From contig JAGFBZ010000258.1 in assembly GCA_018398805.1 (NCBI GenBank), positions 1,116,001 through 1,180,000 of the forward strand: 64,000 nt of DNA, in the 5' to 3' direction. How positions within the stretch are numbered: the stretch's first letter is position 1; each line of letters begins with the position of its first letter. The notes under the pieces were generated by a model, which made no database searches, was not told the origin of the DNA, and saw only the letters and a program-made list of their open reading frames with translations. Origin of the DNA: Hirundichthys speculiger (taxonomy: Eukaryota > Chordata > Actinopteri > Beloniformes > Exocoetidae). The translations under genes were made by a program, and so were the position numbers. Positions 49,329 to 61,586 of the stretch are shown in pieces.

Positions 49329-50290
49329 ATGCCCTTCGCTCCACAGAGCTTTTGCAGCCTCGCGGGCCAAAATTGCACCGAACGGTCTAACTTAACGCAG
49401 CAGCTGGAGAGCGGTGCCACAGCTGGGAACATGACAGGGAAGAGAAACGACACCGATCCGTTCGGGCGGAATGAAGAGGTGGCCAAGATCGAGATCACCG
49501 TGTTGAGCCTCGCGTTTCTCGCAGCTGTAGTTGGAAACGTAAGCGTCCTGCTGGCCATGTACAGGTCCCGGAGAAAGCTGTCCCGGATGCACCTGTTCAT
49601 GAAGCACCTGAGCCTGGCCGACCTGGTGGTCGCCTTCTTCCAGGTGCTGCCGCAGCTGTGCTGGGAGATCACCTTCCGTTTCTACGGGCCGGACTTTCTG
49701 TGCCGCATCGTGAAGCACCTGCAGGTGCTGGGCATGTTCGCCTCCACTTACATGATGGTGATGATGACCGTGGACCGCTACATCGCCATCTGCCACCCGC
49801 TGCAGACGCTCCAACAGCCCACCCTGCGCGCATATCTCATGATCGGCTCCACGTGGGCATGCAGCCTCGTGCTCAGCACCCCGCAGTATTTCATCTTCTC
49901 CCTGAGCGAGGTGCGCCCCGGCTCGGGCGTCTACGACTGCTGGGCGCACTTCGTGGAGCCGTGGGGACTGCGCGCCTACATCACCTGGATAACGGCCGGC
50001 ATCTTCCTCGTGCCCGTGGCCGTTCTCGTGTTCTGCTACGGATTCATCTGCCGCACGATCTGGAGGAACCTGAAATACAAGACGCGCAGGAAGCGCACTG
50101 ACGCGGTGGCGGAGGCCACCAAGAACGCTATCCTGGGCAGGAGCTCGGTCAGCAGCGTCAGCACTATCTCGCGCTAAATTGCGCACGGTCAAGATGACTT
50201 TCGTGATAGTGGTGGCGTACGTGGTGTGCTGGGCGCCTTTCTTCACCGTGCAGATGTGGTCCGTGTGGGACGAGACTTTCTCCTGGGATG
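49329..50290 (+). CDS. avpr1a: Vasotocin/vasopressin V1a-type receptor, exon 1 (TM1-TM6), apparent frameshift
   Basis: Class A GPCR for arginine vasotocin; V1-type receptors couple to Gq and calcium at the plasma membrane (family knowledge). The start is set at 49329 because GCCACCATG is an ideal Kozak context and the resulting N-terminus has normal length. The in-frame ATG at 49020 adds 103 residues with no family likeness. N-glycosylation sites are N15, N21, N34 and N40. [10 protein letters not shown] leads into TM1 (GN at 69-70). TM2 has SLADL (D98) and [12 protein letters not shown]3 has C125, VKHLQ and [10 protein letters not shown] (149-151). ECL2 has C204 in DCWAHF, and TM5 contains CYGFIC. 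After codon 282 (SVSTISR, 50174) the frame meets TAA. Resuming at 50173 gives [13 protein letters not shown] and CWAPFF (TM6), so the sequence lacks 2 bp of an expected GCGCGC. The exon ends in phase 1 at GATG/GTGAGT. The ICL3 and tail favour V1a over V1b, OXTR or V2. Confidence 0.93.
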
Positions 50291-53165
50291 GTGAGTTATC
50301 TGCTCTGCCTCTGAACTTCTCTCACATGTTGAGGCAATTATGATTGTAGCAATTACAGAATAATTCACTTTCAGCTTGTAGTCCTTTAAAACACTTATTA
50401 GAGCAACGCTTCTCACACTTTATGACTTTGCTTGTTAACTTTTGTGCACCCGAGTATTTTAGGTTGTTAAAAGAAGAAGAAAGAAAAAGATAAGGCTTAT
50501 AAAATATACCCGAAACATATTGTAAAAATTTTGAGCAGTCAGTCTAACCAAAGATTGATTTTTATGTGTAGTTGGTGGGTCATTTATTAAGACTTCTCTG
50601 AGAATATTTTTGTTGTGAATTGGCGCTGCACATTAGATTCTTTTTTTTTTTTTTTTAATTCTCATAGTTCTTGTTATGGCTGCATTGAAAAGACTGCCTC
50701 TTATTTTTGTTTCGCCTATGCAGTGCTATTCTATTGTATTCTATTCGAATAAAACTGAATTGAATCGCAGGTTACATTTTACATTTTTACATTGACAATC
50801 ACAAATTAAATGATTCGCATATTTTGAAATTCATTTGAGCATAAATAATAATTATCCTGACAAAGTTGTCACTCTTTGAATTCAGCGTCACTACCCAAAT
50901 AACATCTGTGAAATCCACATTTTTACCTTTTTTTTCCCTGAAATTTTGACAATAGAGGCAGTTTGATAGGTGTGTTGGTGTTAAATGTAGAAATTAATTT
51001 TTAAAGCCCTCATAAGATTTAACTCAGTGTTACAGTGTTTTTTTTTTTTTTTTTGGGGCACTTACATCACCTGTTCATCAGCTCCAACAATACTTATTTG
51101 CATAGATGGTCTCCTAGAGTTTGTAATTAGAAAGAAAGAGATAAAAAAAGAAAGAAAGGGAGGCAAAGAGAGAGAGAAAATCACCCCCCCCTCTCTCTCT
51201 CTCTGTGTTTGTGTGTGTATGACAGAGAGATGTGTGAAGCATTTTCATACACTTCAAATTTCAAAAGAAGAGGTTCCTGTTCATTGTAGCAGAGCAGCAG
51301 GCAGACATCCTCCTGACACCTTTTACAGGAGACATGCTAAGCTTTCTCCACCAATAACACTCCATTCAGTGTTTCATGACATGTTTGACACAAAGTCGTG
51401 CTGAGGGAAATCACTGTTATTTGTCTGGCAATCAAACGTTAACAGTGCTTCAATTTAGCTAGGCTGCATGTAGAAGGAAAAAAAAAAGCTGTTTTATTCC
51501 TTAAATGTTCACCATGGTAGTATGAAAAACAACGTGCTGAAGTCAGACATTTAAACATGCACAGTGTTCCAGAAAAGAAGGTTCCCAGTGGCGACCGAGC
51601 TAAACTAATACGCTAATGAGCTGGGAATGTTGTTTTAACTTAGCTAGAGATACTGAATGGCATATAACACTTACCAAAACCCCAGGATCAAATGAACACA
51701 ACAGAAAAAAAAACAGACTAACCTTTATCTTGATAAAATTAGCTAGACTGTTGAAAAATGGTTTATAAACAGTCTAGGACAGCAATTAAACCCATAAGAT
51801 AGCTGTTCAGTTAGCAAGTTAAGCTAATGGGTTTGTTAACTGTCAGAGAAATCAGTAGACAACACACATCTCTTTTTAGTGGTCAAAACGGTAAGCAATA
51901 TAGTGATCAAAAAATACTAGAAAAAATAAACTTGGGACAGAAAATACATGTTTTTGTATCTATTTTGTCTGAGTTAATGTTGCTAGCATTTTGTTCACCT
52001 ACTAGCCTGGTGAGCTAATATCTCTGTACCAACTTGCTCCTATTTCTGATTAAAAGTTATGATTTAGAGGTCTGGACAAGTACGTTGTAAGATATAACTG
52101 ATAAATCTAAAATCAGTGTCTGTTTGGCTGACATGTCGTCTGATATCTTGGCATGTCGTGACATCTCTCAGATTTTAAATTCTTCCTTTTCAAAGAGGTT
52201 TGAGGTATGACAATAATACAAGCTTGTCAGTTTTTGCTTTTAACTTTAGATTCAGTTTGGATTGTTCATTGGTTCAAGAAGGGTTACCTGTGTTCCTCTC
52301 TAAATATGTACCTAACGGGTCCAAAAAACCAGAAAAGCCAAAAAGCAACTGTTCATGTGGGTGAGCAGCTCATCAGGTCAAAGTAACATGTATTTTACAT
52401 CTTCAATCGACTGTATACTATTATTAACACCATCATCCTAATGAAATCAGACTTCATAGATATGCCTCAGCTTTAATAAAACATTTTCAATTTCACACAT
52501 AATCCATCTGCCTGGCTAACATGGAGGCTTTCTGACAAAAAAGAGTGGTTGAAATTACTCTTTATTTTTACATGTTTTAGATTAAACTCTTGTTTTCTTA
52601 TTGTGCAAAAATCAAGGTTGTTGTTGTTTTTTTTTAGATGTGATCTAAATGGTAAATGAGAATGAGAATTAGAAACACAAAATTAGAACGCACTATATGA
52701 CCATGATAAATATTTTTTAATTTTTGAAGCTGTTAATTATTAATGTAATCTTGAAGCTATTACAAAGGCATCCTTGGGCTGTTGTGGGTAATAAAACAGA
52801 TGCATTTAGTAAAATGAGGAAGGGGAGTATTCAATCTGACAATAAAGTCCTAATGTTGCTAGAGAAAAATGTAAGATTAAATAGGAAAATTTAAAAGAAA
52901 AAAAATCTTAAACAGTCAGAGATAATAATCATTTTGTGACCAAACGTGTTGTAAAGTAACCTTGTTGCAAAGCTGGATCAAACTCAACAGACCCTGTATA
53001 ATCTCATCCCACCAGAACAATCCTATGATTCCTATACACAAGGTTTAGACGTAAATGTCCAACTGTAAAGGTCTGTGACTAGAGCAGCATGGGAAGACTA
53101 ACAATTTCAGGTTAGTCAACTTGTCAGAGCATATTTCATAAATCTTTCCTCCTGTTTTCCTTCAG
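50291..53165 (+). other. avpr1a: avpr1a intron
   Basis: A 2,875-bp phase-1 intron, GTGAGT...TTCCTTCAG, lying between TM6 and TM7. This position is conserved across vasopressin/oxytocin receptors. It contains T runs near 50641 and 51038, GA/CT-rich simple sequence at 51130-51205, and a LINE-type 3' tail at 50610-50770. I see no exon or RNA gene inside. Confidence 0.88.
50610..50770 (+). repeat. Interrupted LINE-type 3' tail
   Basis: TTGTTGTGAATTGGCGCT at the left and ATAAAACTGAATTGAAT at the right are the two halves of a fish retroposon end normally read without a gap. About 115 bp with a T run and TATTCTATT units separates them. Confidence 0.4.
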
Positions 53166-53449
53166 ACTCAGAGAATGCCGCTGTAACGCTCTCTGCCCTG
53201 CTGGCGAGTCTCAACAGCTGCTGCAATCCCTGGATCTACATGATCTTCAGTGGCAACCTGCTCTCTGACTTCGTCAGCAGTTTGCCTTGTTGCCACCAAC
53301 TGAGCAATAAGTTCCGTCAGCAGGATTCGGATAGCAGCATCCGCCGGACCACGCTGCTGTCACGCCTGCAGGGTCCGCGCCTGTCAGAGCCATTCAGAGA
53401 CCTCAACCACACCGGCAAAAACTGTCCACAGGTCCCATCTGCATCCTGA
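53166..53449 (+). CDS. avpr1a: Vasotocin V1a-type receptor, exon 2 (TM7 and C-tail)
   Basis: The exon begins right after CAG at 53165; G from exon 1 plus AC restores Asp. The frame encodes DSENAAVTLSALLASLNSCC, then NPWIYMIFSGNLL, the TM7 NPxxY-type motif in its family form. SSLPCC, a likely palmitoylated Cys pair ending helix 8, follows. The tail runs FRQQDSDSSIRRTTLLSRL and ends PQVPSAS at TGA (53447-53449). The SENxxxT and FSG.LL...FPCC-like pattern is that of V1a rather than OXTR or V2. Exon 2 has 94 codons, giving a receptor of about 415 residues if the exon 1 frame is continuous, close to the human length of 418. Exon 2 itself is intact, with good splice sites, and shows no sign of decay. 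Confidence 0.93.
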
Positions 53450-53989
53450 CTGAATGCTGTATGTGTTTGTGTTTGGTCCAGCACAACACAGAAAGCTGGT
53501 CTGGAGCTGCTGTTGGTACCAGTGAAGGGAGGCATGAACTCATCTGAGGGTGCGGCGGCACCTACAGTTTACTTCCTTTGGTCCAATCCAAAGTGGAAAC
53601 GTTTACTCTGCAGCAAAGAAAGAGAGAGTTTTAATGACCATCCAGTACACTATGGTGTAGGTTTTAGTTTTAGATGGTGTCAAAACAAACTAATTCCATT
53701 AAACTTTAGTTTTTGGTATGGCCCTGTGTAAGATGCTCTGTAACTGAACTTCTGGGCTTAATATGAGCATTCGTCCACTCTGAGGTTCATTTGGAAATTT
53801 CTTGCATTTATATACAATATAAAATGTTTTCATACCCATCCACACTGGTGCTATGGGGTTATTTAGATACCAAAATAAACACAGCAGATATAAATGTACT
53901 TAGTTTTGAATAATTCTAATATATTGAGAAGAATCTGGTTGATAGTCAAATCTCAGTTTTAGGAGGAACAATGTGCCAGTAAACACTGG
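53450..53989 (+). other. avpr1a: avpr1a 3' UTR and downstream
   Basis: Non-coding sequence after the stop codon. The first canonical polyadenylation hexamer is AATAAA at 53874-53879. Without transcripts the true 3' end is unknown. Confidence 0.5.
53874..53879 (+). terminator. avpr1a: Candidate polyadenylation signal
   Basis: AATAAA 425 bp after the avpr1a stop codon, in AT-rich context. It is the first canonical hexamer downstream. Confidence 0.4.
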
Positions 53990-54705
53990 ACCAGCTCTTT
54001 ACCCTCACTAGGGTCCTGGAGGGGATTTTTTTCATCTGGTGTACATTTGCATGTACATGTACAGGGGTTTCCTGTGTGGGCTTCCTCCAGGAGTCTGGGA
54101 TAGTGGTTCCATTGCTGCTGGCCATTCAGTCCCAATATAAATAGAGTAAGATAAGAGTTTGACCCACATGGCTGCCTGTAAGTTAGATTTGTTCCAGATG
54201 GGAGTCAGCCTTTCCAGGTGCAGCGAAGGGCCAGAACGGCTCTGGTTTGGTCGTGTCAGAATTTCATCTCTGCTTTTGCGGGAGATGTGGTCCTGCTGAC
54301 ATCATTGAGCAAGGATCTTTACCTCTCACTATGAATCCTTCAGGTCAGTAGTGAGGTACTGCATCAAGAGAGGAAGTTTAAGCATCTTAGAGACGTGTGA
54401 GGGAAGAGTGGAGCGGAGGACTGACAGGTGGATTAACGTGGTGTCTGCAGTAGTGCAGACTCTGTACCATCTGTTATGTTGAAGAGTGTCATTGATCTGT
54501 GTTCTTACCTCACACACAGTCATGACTTGCACTCGATGACTAAAAGAACAGGATTGCGAAAACAATTGCTTGAAATCAGATTCCTCCACAGGGTGACTGG
54601 ACTCTCCTGTAGAGATGAGGTGAGTAGAGCTGCTGCTCCCCCGCATTGAAAGGAGCCAATTAAACTGCTGTATCCGTGACCCAAACCCAGATAAAGGATG
54701 GATGT
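53990..54705 (+). mobile_element. Decayed LINE fragment (RT to 3' end)
   Basis: At DNA level this is the same LINE family as 33463-34975 and 8008-8311. Recognisable remnants are VRISSLL before the lost FADD box (about 54258-54280), ERRTDRWI (about 54414-54437), a TLTY/HELWV-like region destroyed by stops, FLHRVTGLS-like sequence at about 54580-54600, and IERSQLN (about 54645-54665). It ends GATAAAGGATGGATG. It has many stops and frameshifts and is old. Confidence 0.65.
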
Positions 54706-55074
54706 TTAAAATCTTAACTTCTGAAATTAAAGGCCCAGCATTAATAAATGTTCATCTATATTTTCATCAGTGTTGCCTGTTAATTCCCCCAGTCACTACG
54801 AAACATGTAAATCTTCACGTCGGTCTGTTTAGAAAAGGGTCGGTAATTTAATAAAACAGTTGGTTCCAACAGATTTAAAATAATGAGCTGTAAAATATAA
54901 TGTGTTATCCTGCTACTGTTCTCAGCATGTATACACTTTCAGTGGAGAATAATGTAGAACGTCCACAAATGTATCCTTGACTGAATACATTTGAAAACAC
55001 GCTTGAAAACGATTGTCATCAACTGGATCCATAGGGTATTGATCAGCTGACCCCCCCCCCACCCCCCCAAAAAA

Positions 55075-55149
<75 letters not shown>

Positions 55150-57894
55150 TTCCATTTTTTTCTTACTAAAAAAGCACAGAACCCTAGGCTGCGTAGCTTA
55201 GCATTTGACTTGATTTGCAAGATACCAAGCTGACATAAATCTGTGATAAAAAAGCAAATCAGCAAATGATCAGTCAGCCATTGCTTGATCATAGGTCCAA
55301 ACTACTCAAAGATGCGTCAAAGAGATTTGCAGACACTTTGCCGAGCCATCTCCTGAGTCACTCTTTCTGTGTTTTGTTGACAAAAAGAAATTTGTAGACC
55401 AGATGGCGTTAAATATTGCGGTATTGAAGCATCAATCGTCAGCTCTTCAGAAATGTTGATGTTTTGTGATGACAAAAGAAGAGACTGAAAAGTGTTATTG
55501 AATTTTTTATTTAAAAAAAGGCACCAAATGGATGTGCTTTTAGATTTTACCGAAAACTGTTTTCCACCAATTATCCATGCCAAGCTCCTCTCGCTGAAAG
55601 CACTGCAGCTTTTGTTTGTGATTGTTGTTCAGTCTGTTTTCCCCCAGAATTTAGGTTCCTCTAATGATTACTTAATGGCCCATTCATTATTTCATTAAAC
55701 TTTATCAATATGTTTTCAAAGAAAATTTTGATTCTTTTTTTTTGTTTGTTTGTTTGTTTGTTTCTCTGATCTTGCAAAATTTGGGTCAACTTACATGTTC
55801 AAAAAGTTTTCAGGTGCCTTTAAAATGTACACAGAGCACACTACCTTAATTTAAAGTAACATAAAAAATATATTTTCATCAATTACAAAAAAACTGCAGG
55901 ACATAAGATAATCTGTTGTACACGTTAGTTACTTATGAGGCTTTTATTAATATGATACACATTGGCAATTTTGGAACTAAGCAACTTAATTCACATATTA
56001 ATAAGTTGTTTATGACATCAATATATACATAAACAACTTATTTACAGACGTCAACACACTAGGGGGTGCTGCAGAAGGAGATTTAAAGTTGCACTTTTAC
56101 ACATGTACATAAATGTATTTTTGCACCTCAAATTTGCCTTTTAAAGGTACTTTATTCATTGTTTGTTCAACAGAAGTGAAACAGCCAAGACTATGATATG
56201 TTTATGTATTTAAAGGATATTCTGTTAACTCTCGTAGACGTTGTAGTGCAGTATTATTATATTGTATATTTTGTTGGTGATCTTAATGTCTAAGTCTGTA
56301 AATATTAAGTTCGGTTGATTTTCAAAATATAATACTGAGCAAATGCAAATGGTAATTGTATAAAAATATGGAAATATGTTTTTAGTTGTTTTTTTTCCCC
56401 TAATGATGTTTGGATGTCAAGTCATGCTTTGTATAAGCATTGTCAGACTCATTAATACGACGTGTTGTTTGTGTACGATATTGTTCCAGTGTATATTCTC
56501 TCCTTTGTGTTGTTCTGATATTTGTGCATGTAGAGAAGATAAAGTTGTCCTTGAATCCTCGTGTTCTTTCTCATAGAAACATTGGGTATTTCTCTATGTG
56601 TGTTCTTGTCTGTACTCATGTTCTGGTGGACTTGTGAAATGGTTGAAATCCCCAGATTTGTTCTTGTTCCTCCCATTTAGGACGATGCTCCGGTGGAACC
56701 TTGAGAAAGCAAAGTGAACTGTGACATCATCAATTAAGCAATGTTCGATAGCAGAAATGCTAAACTGTGATGTTCCACCATGTTCAGTTGCAAAATATGA
56801 GCTACCAAGTATGTGAGTCCAGATTTGGCCTACTTCACATTTGTGTCATTACTTTTAAAAATGGCAATGTGATGTGTAAACAAGACTTACAAAGTTGACC
56901 AGTCAGAGGTATCATGGTCTGCATTGTTGCAACGCATACAGCTGATCATGTTTTTTTGGGCACATCTGCAGGTACAGATTAGCTTGATGTGCTAATCTGT
57001 TAGCATACAAAATGAGCTTTTGAGCTTTAGTATTAGCATCGTCAGTCTGCAGCGGGAATGTTTGGATTTAGCTTGAAGTGGCACAAAGGAACATTTGTAC
57101 TGATAGGCGTGGAGGTTGAGTCACTTTCTTCTTCAGTCTTCCTCGGTCATTCTCTCATTTTCTCTTCTGTCATTACCTTCTTCAGAGGCTTTGTAATGAC
57201 GCCCACTGTAGCTCTGTGAGACAGCTCCATCATTGTTGATGTGGGATATTAAAAAAAACATGCAGTTGTTGCATGAGTCAACTGGCATGTGAGCCTAAAG
57301 TTTACTTGAGTGTTTGTCGATTGTGGGCGATATAAATTTACCTGAAGTCACCAGAGGGAGATGCAGACTGGGTCCATTCTATTTGCTGCAGCCTGTCGAG
57401 ATGGATGCTAGAGTCCAGTTACGTATTTGTGAGTTAGTGCCTGTTTCATAACCATTCAAACTCCCTTCCTATGTTCATGTGACCCAAATCCTGTATATCG
57501 TCATGGCAACAGACTCTAACAACTGATATGGCTCCCCCACACCAGCCCCTAATTGTTAGGTAAACACACTATGATTACCCACACTCTACCAAGTAGGAGA
57601 CATGTACGTATATATTTATATATCCCAACAAGAGAAGAGGCAAGGCACGTTAATATGCAGAGCACATTTCATAGGTAACAGCAACTCAAAGTATTAAAGG
57701 CATAAGATGAAAGAAAGATGAAAAAAATACATGAAACCACATAAGAATGTAAATAAAATGCATAATAAAATTTAAAAAAAAATCAATTTAAACAGAAAAA
57801 GAAATAAAACAGAGCTTAGAATATTTAAGTAAAAACAGCACAGTATTCCATCAGTATGTAGCATAGTAGATAAATGCATTTTTACTCCGTTTGG
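54706..57894. other. Anonymous non-coding DNA
   Basis: No gene recognised. It contains the compound C/A/TA tract at 55051-55146 and a (TTTG) microsatellite at 55739-55765. Short frames show no domain signature. Confidence 0.5.
55051..55146 (+). repeat. Compound C-run / A-run / (TA)n tract
   Basis: C10, A, C7, then about 24 A, then about 54 bp of TA. The A run followed by TA units resembles an old retroposon tail, but no body is recognisable. Confidence 0.85.
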
Positions 57895-58240
57895 CTCTAA
57901 CTCGAGGTTCTAAGCAGCTGACTGCCTCCTAAAGATCTCAGAGCTCCATTTGGTCTATGTTCTACAAGAAGATCAGAAATGTATCCTGGCCCCATACTGT
58001 TTATTGATTCATAAATGAACAACAACACTTTCAGGTCTATTCTGCAGGGAACTGGTAGCCAGTGTGAGGATGTCAGAGCAGCAGAAATGTGCTCAGTTTT
58101 CCTGGTTCTTGTTGGAACTCTGGATGGCAGCTGAAACCGTCTAATCGTCTTTTTGGGGAAGACCAGTCTGAAGAGATGAAGGCATGTATGAGCTTCTTGA
58201 AATCTGCTCTGGACAGCAGATTTCTGACTCTTCATATTTG
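57895..58240 (-). mobile_element. LINE RT C-terminal fragment, minus strand
   Basis: Minus-strand frame with SSHWLPVPCRIDLKVLLFIY, ESINSMGPGYISDLLVEHRP and ALRSLGGSQLLR. These are diagnostic blocks of the same type of LINE protein end as the 22.6-kb fragment (LHWLPV...ISDLL...LRSxGxGLL). It is truncated on both sides. Confidence 0.75.
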
Positions 58241-58744
58241 TTTGAGGTGATAAAAAGCTGTTTTAGTTACAGCCTTGATGTGGCTGCTGAAGTCAATCCC
58301 TAACCTGGGGTTTTAATTGACTTCATTTTGTTACCAAATAATTCTGTTTAAGGACAAAATGAAGTTGTTGCCCAGCTGGAGTCCAGAGGCATCTTGAAAT
58401 CTTAAATTGGGCAACAACATCAGTTTTGTTACCAAATAGAATTATTCCTGTCTTGTTTTGATTTAAGTCAGGGGGAATTCATACAATAAAACTTAATATC
58501 TATCAAGTATAATCCAGACTGGAATCTTCTTGAATCAAATCGGCAGGCAGATGTTTGGAACAGGATGGTCCAAGATGCTCGTCCGTGTTTTAATCCGTAC
58601 CTGGTGAGCAAATCTCCTCCGGTCCAGGCAGGTTGGGGTTTACTCGTCCCATAGGCCTTAGAGCTCTGAGGCACCACGCTGTCCACTCGCCTCTTTAGTT
58701 TGTTTTAGTTTTCCTCATATTAGTTTATTCCATCTGAAACCTTG
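58241..58744. other. Anonymous non-coding DNA
   Basis: It contains GTTGTTGCCC and GTTTTGTTACCAAATA repeats in opposite and direct orientation (58321-58345, 58425-58442) that hint at a small foldback. A 72-codon minus frame at 58468-58686 has no recognisable domain. Confidence 0.4.
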
Positions 58745-59450
58745 GATGTTGTTTTTTCTCTGTGTTTTGACACTTTCAAGTTGTTCCTTCATTTTCTGCA
58801 ATTTCAAAATGCAGTGGCAGCTGTTCCTTTTCTTCCAGAGCGAGTCTTTCCTCTAATAATTTTTGCCTCATGGCTTAAGGTGCTAATTCATCCTGTGCCT
58901 TCAAACGTGCAGAGGCAGATGAAGAGCGCTGCAACTGAAAGGTTTTGTGGTTTCCAGCAGTTGAGACACTGTTACTTCGCTTGATGTCATCCTCATTTAT
59001 TTCCACAGGGCCTGGTGCTATTTCTTTCATTTCTGCTGAATCCTGCTGCTTCAGTTGGATGTTGTCATTTTGTTTGATTTCAGGGATCCATTGTTGAGCT
59101 TTTTTGAATGCATTGCTGTATTTCATGATCTCTGAAAACCATTCCTTTTGTTTAAGCATTTCATCCTCTGGGAGCAGAGCAGTTCGCTGCATGTTGTAGT
59201 GGCATTTTCACACAATAACTTTTTAAATTCCGTGATCGCTCTTTTATTTGACATCTAACCTTTCGTTAACCTCTTTCAAATTTGATTTCCAGTCTTTTAT
59301 TTTATTAATAGTATTTGTGTTCATGTAATATTTTTTCTATTTTATTCATTAAGGCCTTTTCTCTGACTTGACTTTCCCTTTTCTTCCAGACTCCATTTCA
59401 GAGAAGGAAGCGGCACCCGTTATTTCACTCATTTCTACCGTTTTCATTCA
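58745..59450 (-). pseudogene. Retroelement gag-like coiled-coil relic
   Basis: The minus-strand frame 59192-58875 has strong protein character: LLPEDEMLKQKEWFSEIMK, then KAQQWIPEIKQND, then an acidic and Ser-rich linker, then SSSASARLKAQDELAP. After a stop it continues MRQKLLEERLALEEKEQL (about 58855-58795). Upstream (59440-59210) GRKGKVKSEK and IKDWKSNLKEVNERLDVK-like pieces in shifted frames extend it. The order helical segment, WF block, Ser-rich linker, SARLKAxAE then Glu/Lys coiled coil is what I remember of gag-like proteins of LTR elements (BEL/Pao-type) in fish and invertebrates. No protease, RT or long terminal repeat is visible. A degraded host exon is less likely. Confidence 0.45.
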
Positions 59451-61578
59451 GTTTTCAGCAAACCACAGCAAGTTAAATACTTTGACAGGATGCAATAAAT
59501 CAGTGTAGTTCATTTCAACAAAGCAGCTTTGTAACCTTTGTTGAAGCACAATCAAAGCATTGAATATTTAAGCCGCAGGGTGCAGACGTTATTCAGGGCA
59601 GACGTGTTGGAAGCATTTGTAATGGGGGGGGTTCAAAGACTAGCCAGCTAACTGTGCTAACATCAACTTTTCTATAGATTTATAAAAAAGGCATCCTGTG
59701 GACAAACTGTCTCCTTCTTTCCATCGTCAACCACAAAAAAAAAAGCCTTCTGATTAGACTAGATTAGGTTAGATTAGATTTACTTTATTAATTCTCAAGG
59801 GGGAAATTCAGAGATATCATCAGTTCATCAATAACACCAATTTTATATATATATATGGAGTCTGAGATGTTTTAATTCAACCAGGTCAACACATAAGGCT
59901 ACACTCATCATACACTTTCTCACCGCTCTTGTTGGTCAGGGAGTTGACATTTCCCATGATGACTGATGGCAAAGAGGGGTTTTTATCTCCATTTCCTGGC
60001 TCTCACCTTTGCATCAGCACCGCAACCACGAAAACTTCTCTTAATCTCAGTTGGAATAGGATGATATACTCTAGATTTGCTCCGTTTCGATGAAAGAAGC
60101 TCTTCTCTTGAATAAACTCTTTTCTCCACAGTAATATCCACAGGAGTATCCATCAGCAGTTGATAAAAAAAACTAATTTAAAAAAACACCAAAAATAGTG
60201 CAAAAAATCTACACAACAGTAACTTAAAGTAAACAAGGTAAAGCTTCTTGCTTCTTCTTCATTGTTTATCTGAATGTAACAGTTTTACGTGACATAGTGC
60301 TAATTTTGAGTTCGTGTCACAAAAGAATACAGGGCTGATGTTACCTCCTCCAGATCTAAGCACTGACGGTTCACTTGGTTTATTAACTTTATACCAGACA
60401 TGGTTTATGCTTGCGTACGGTGAATTGCTGTAGGTAACCAAGAAAACAACTTTCAATGATACGAATATTCTCATATCGATCAAGTGGAATGGATTCTTTG
60501 GCAAAGCAGTATAAATAGCACTGGCTGGACTAATATGTTTACATGCTAAATGTGGGAGGGTCCAAAATAAACAATTTTGTCGGGGGATAAATGCGGGGAG
60601 GTATCCAGAAGTCCCCCCTCCAATATAATGGTTGTGATGCAAATGACTGAGGGTATGGAGCGAATATAATACTTTGACAGCTCATATTCAAACAGCATTC
60701 TTTCATTCAAACGTTTAAACCGGTGACACTTGTGCATTAAAGCCATCCAAGTTAATCATCCACATGCATACATCCACGGGTCACTTACCTCTCCTCCCTG
60801 TAGTGATGTTGGGTGTGGCGCAGCTGGGTTCGTGTCTCCCACTTCCTGTACTTTGATACTACAGGCGATGATTTATTTTTTCTTTTGTTGACTTTGATGA
60901 ACCAACTTCCAAAGTTTGCCCGTATATCACCAGAAGGAGATGGAGTTATATGATCATGTTAATGCAGATGAAAGTGTGTGTTCCAGCAGCAGCTACAGTT
61001 ACATACACAAGAGATGAAGACATGTACACAGTAATGCATAATGTCAAAGCAACAAGGCACGTTAAGATGTGACAAGGTATCAGTGTCCGTCAACAAAAAT
61101 GACAGCTACCAAAATCAACTGTGAGCAAGACACTTATTCAACTTAAAATAAATAAAATAATAGAAATTAGTGCATTTTTTTCTTCAAAAGAAACTGAAAC
61201 TGATATTTCAAGATGAAAAAAACTTGGTGTTTAAATAAATATACAATAAGTGACATTTTCTAAGGCCTTAAATGGGTCTTTTAACATACCAGGGTTCCCT
61301 TGAATATTTTCTTAGTTGGACTTTATCACAAGAAGTCACAAAATAACAGTAAAGTCTAATAGAGCAGTTTATGACCCCCTTAAGGATTACAGCTTTAAGC
61401 ATGATTTATGGTTCTGCGTAGCAACTATGCATGTAAGCCCGCGTATGGGATCTACTTGCTGTTTATACTTGACAGTTGATTGTGTTGCTCTGTAATTACA
61501 ACACCAAACACTAAGTGGCGGTGCAGGTTCTTTTCTGCAGTGCTGTAGCTTGTAGTGCTGAGCTTCCTTCCAATAACT
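59451..61578. other. Anonymous non-coding DNA
   Basis: No gene recognised. It includes a LINE-tail scrap at 59752-59815. Frames on the minus strand at 60259-60746 carry no domain signature. Confidence 0.5.
59752..59815 (-). mobile_element. LINE 3' tail scrap, minus strand
   Basis: (TTAGA)n-like units followed by TTTACTTTATTAATTCTCAA and GGGGGAAATTC, equivalent to the LINE terminus at 31.25 kb. Confidence 0.5.
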
Positions 61579-61586
61579 TCCTTTAT
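61579..61586 (+). repeat. 8-bp target-site duplication, left copy
   Basis: TCCTTTAT, exactly repeated at 61999-62006. Confidence 0.85.

Noticed and set aside
49392..50246. 284-codon minus-strand ORF, plus overlapping ORFs 49007-49672 (minus) and 49658-50101 (plus)
   Set aside because: They overlap the GC-rich avpr1a exon. Absence of stops in alternative frames follows from codon bias of the receptor, and the peptides are His/Arg/Gln-rich without domains.
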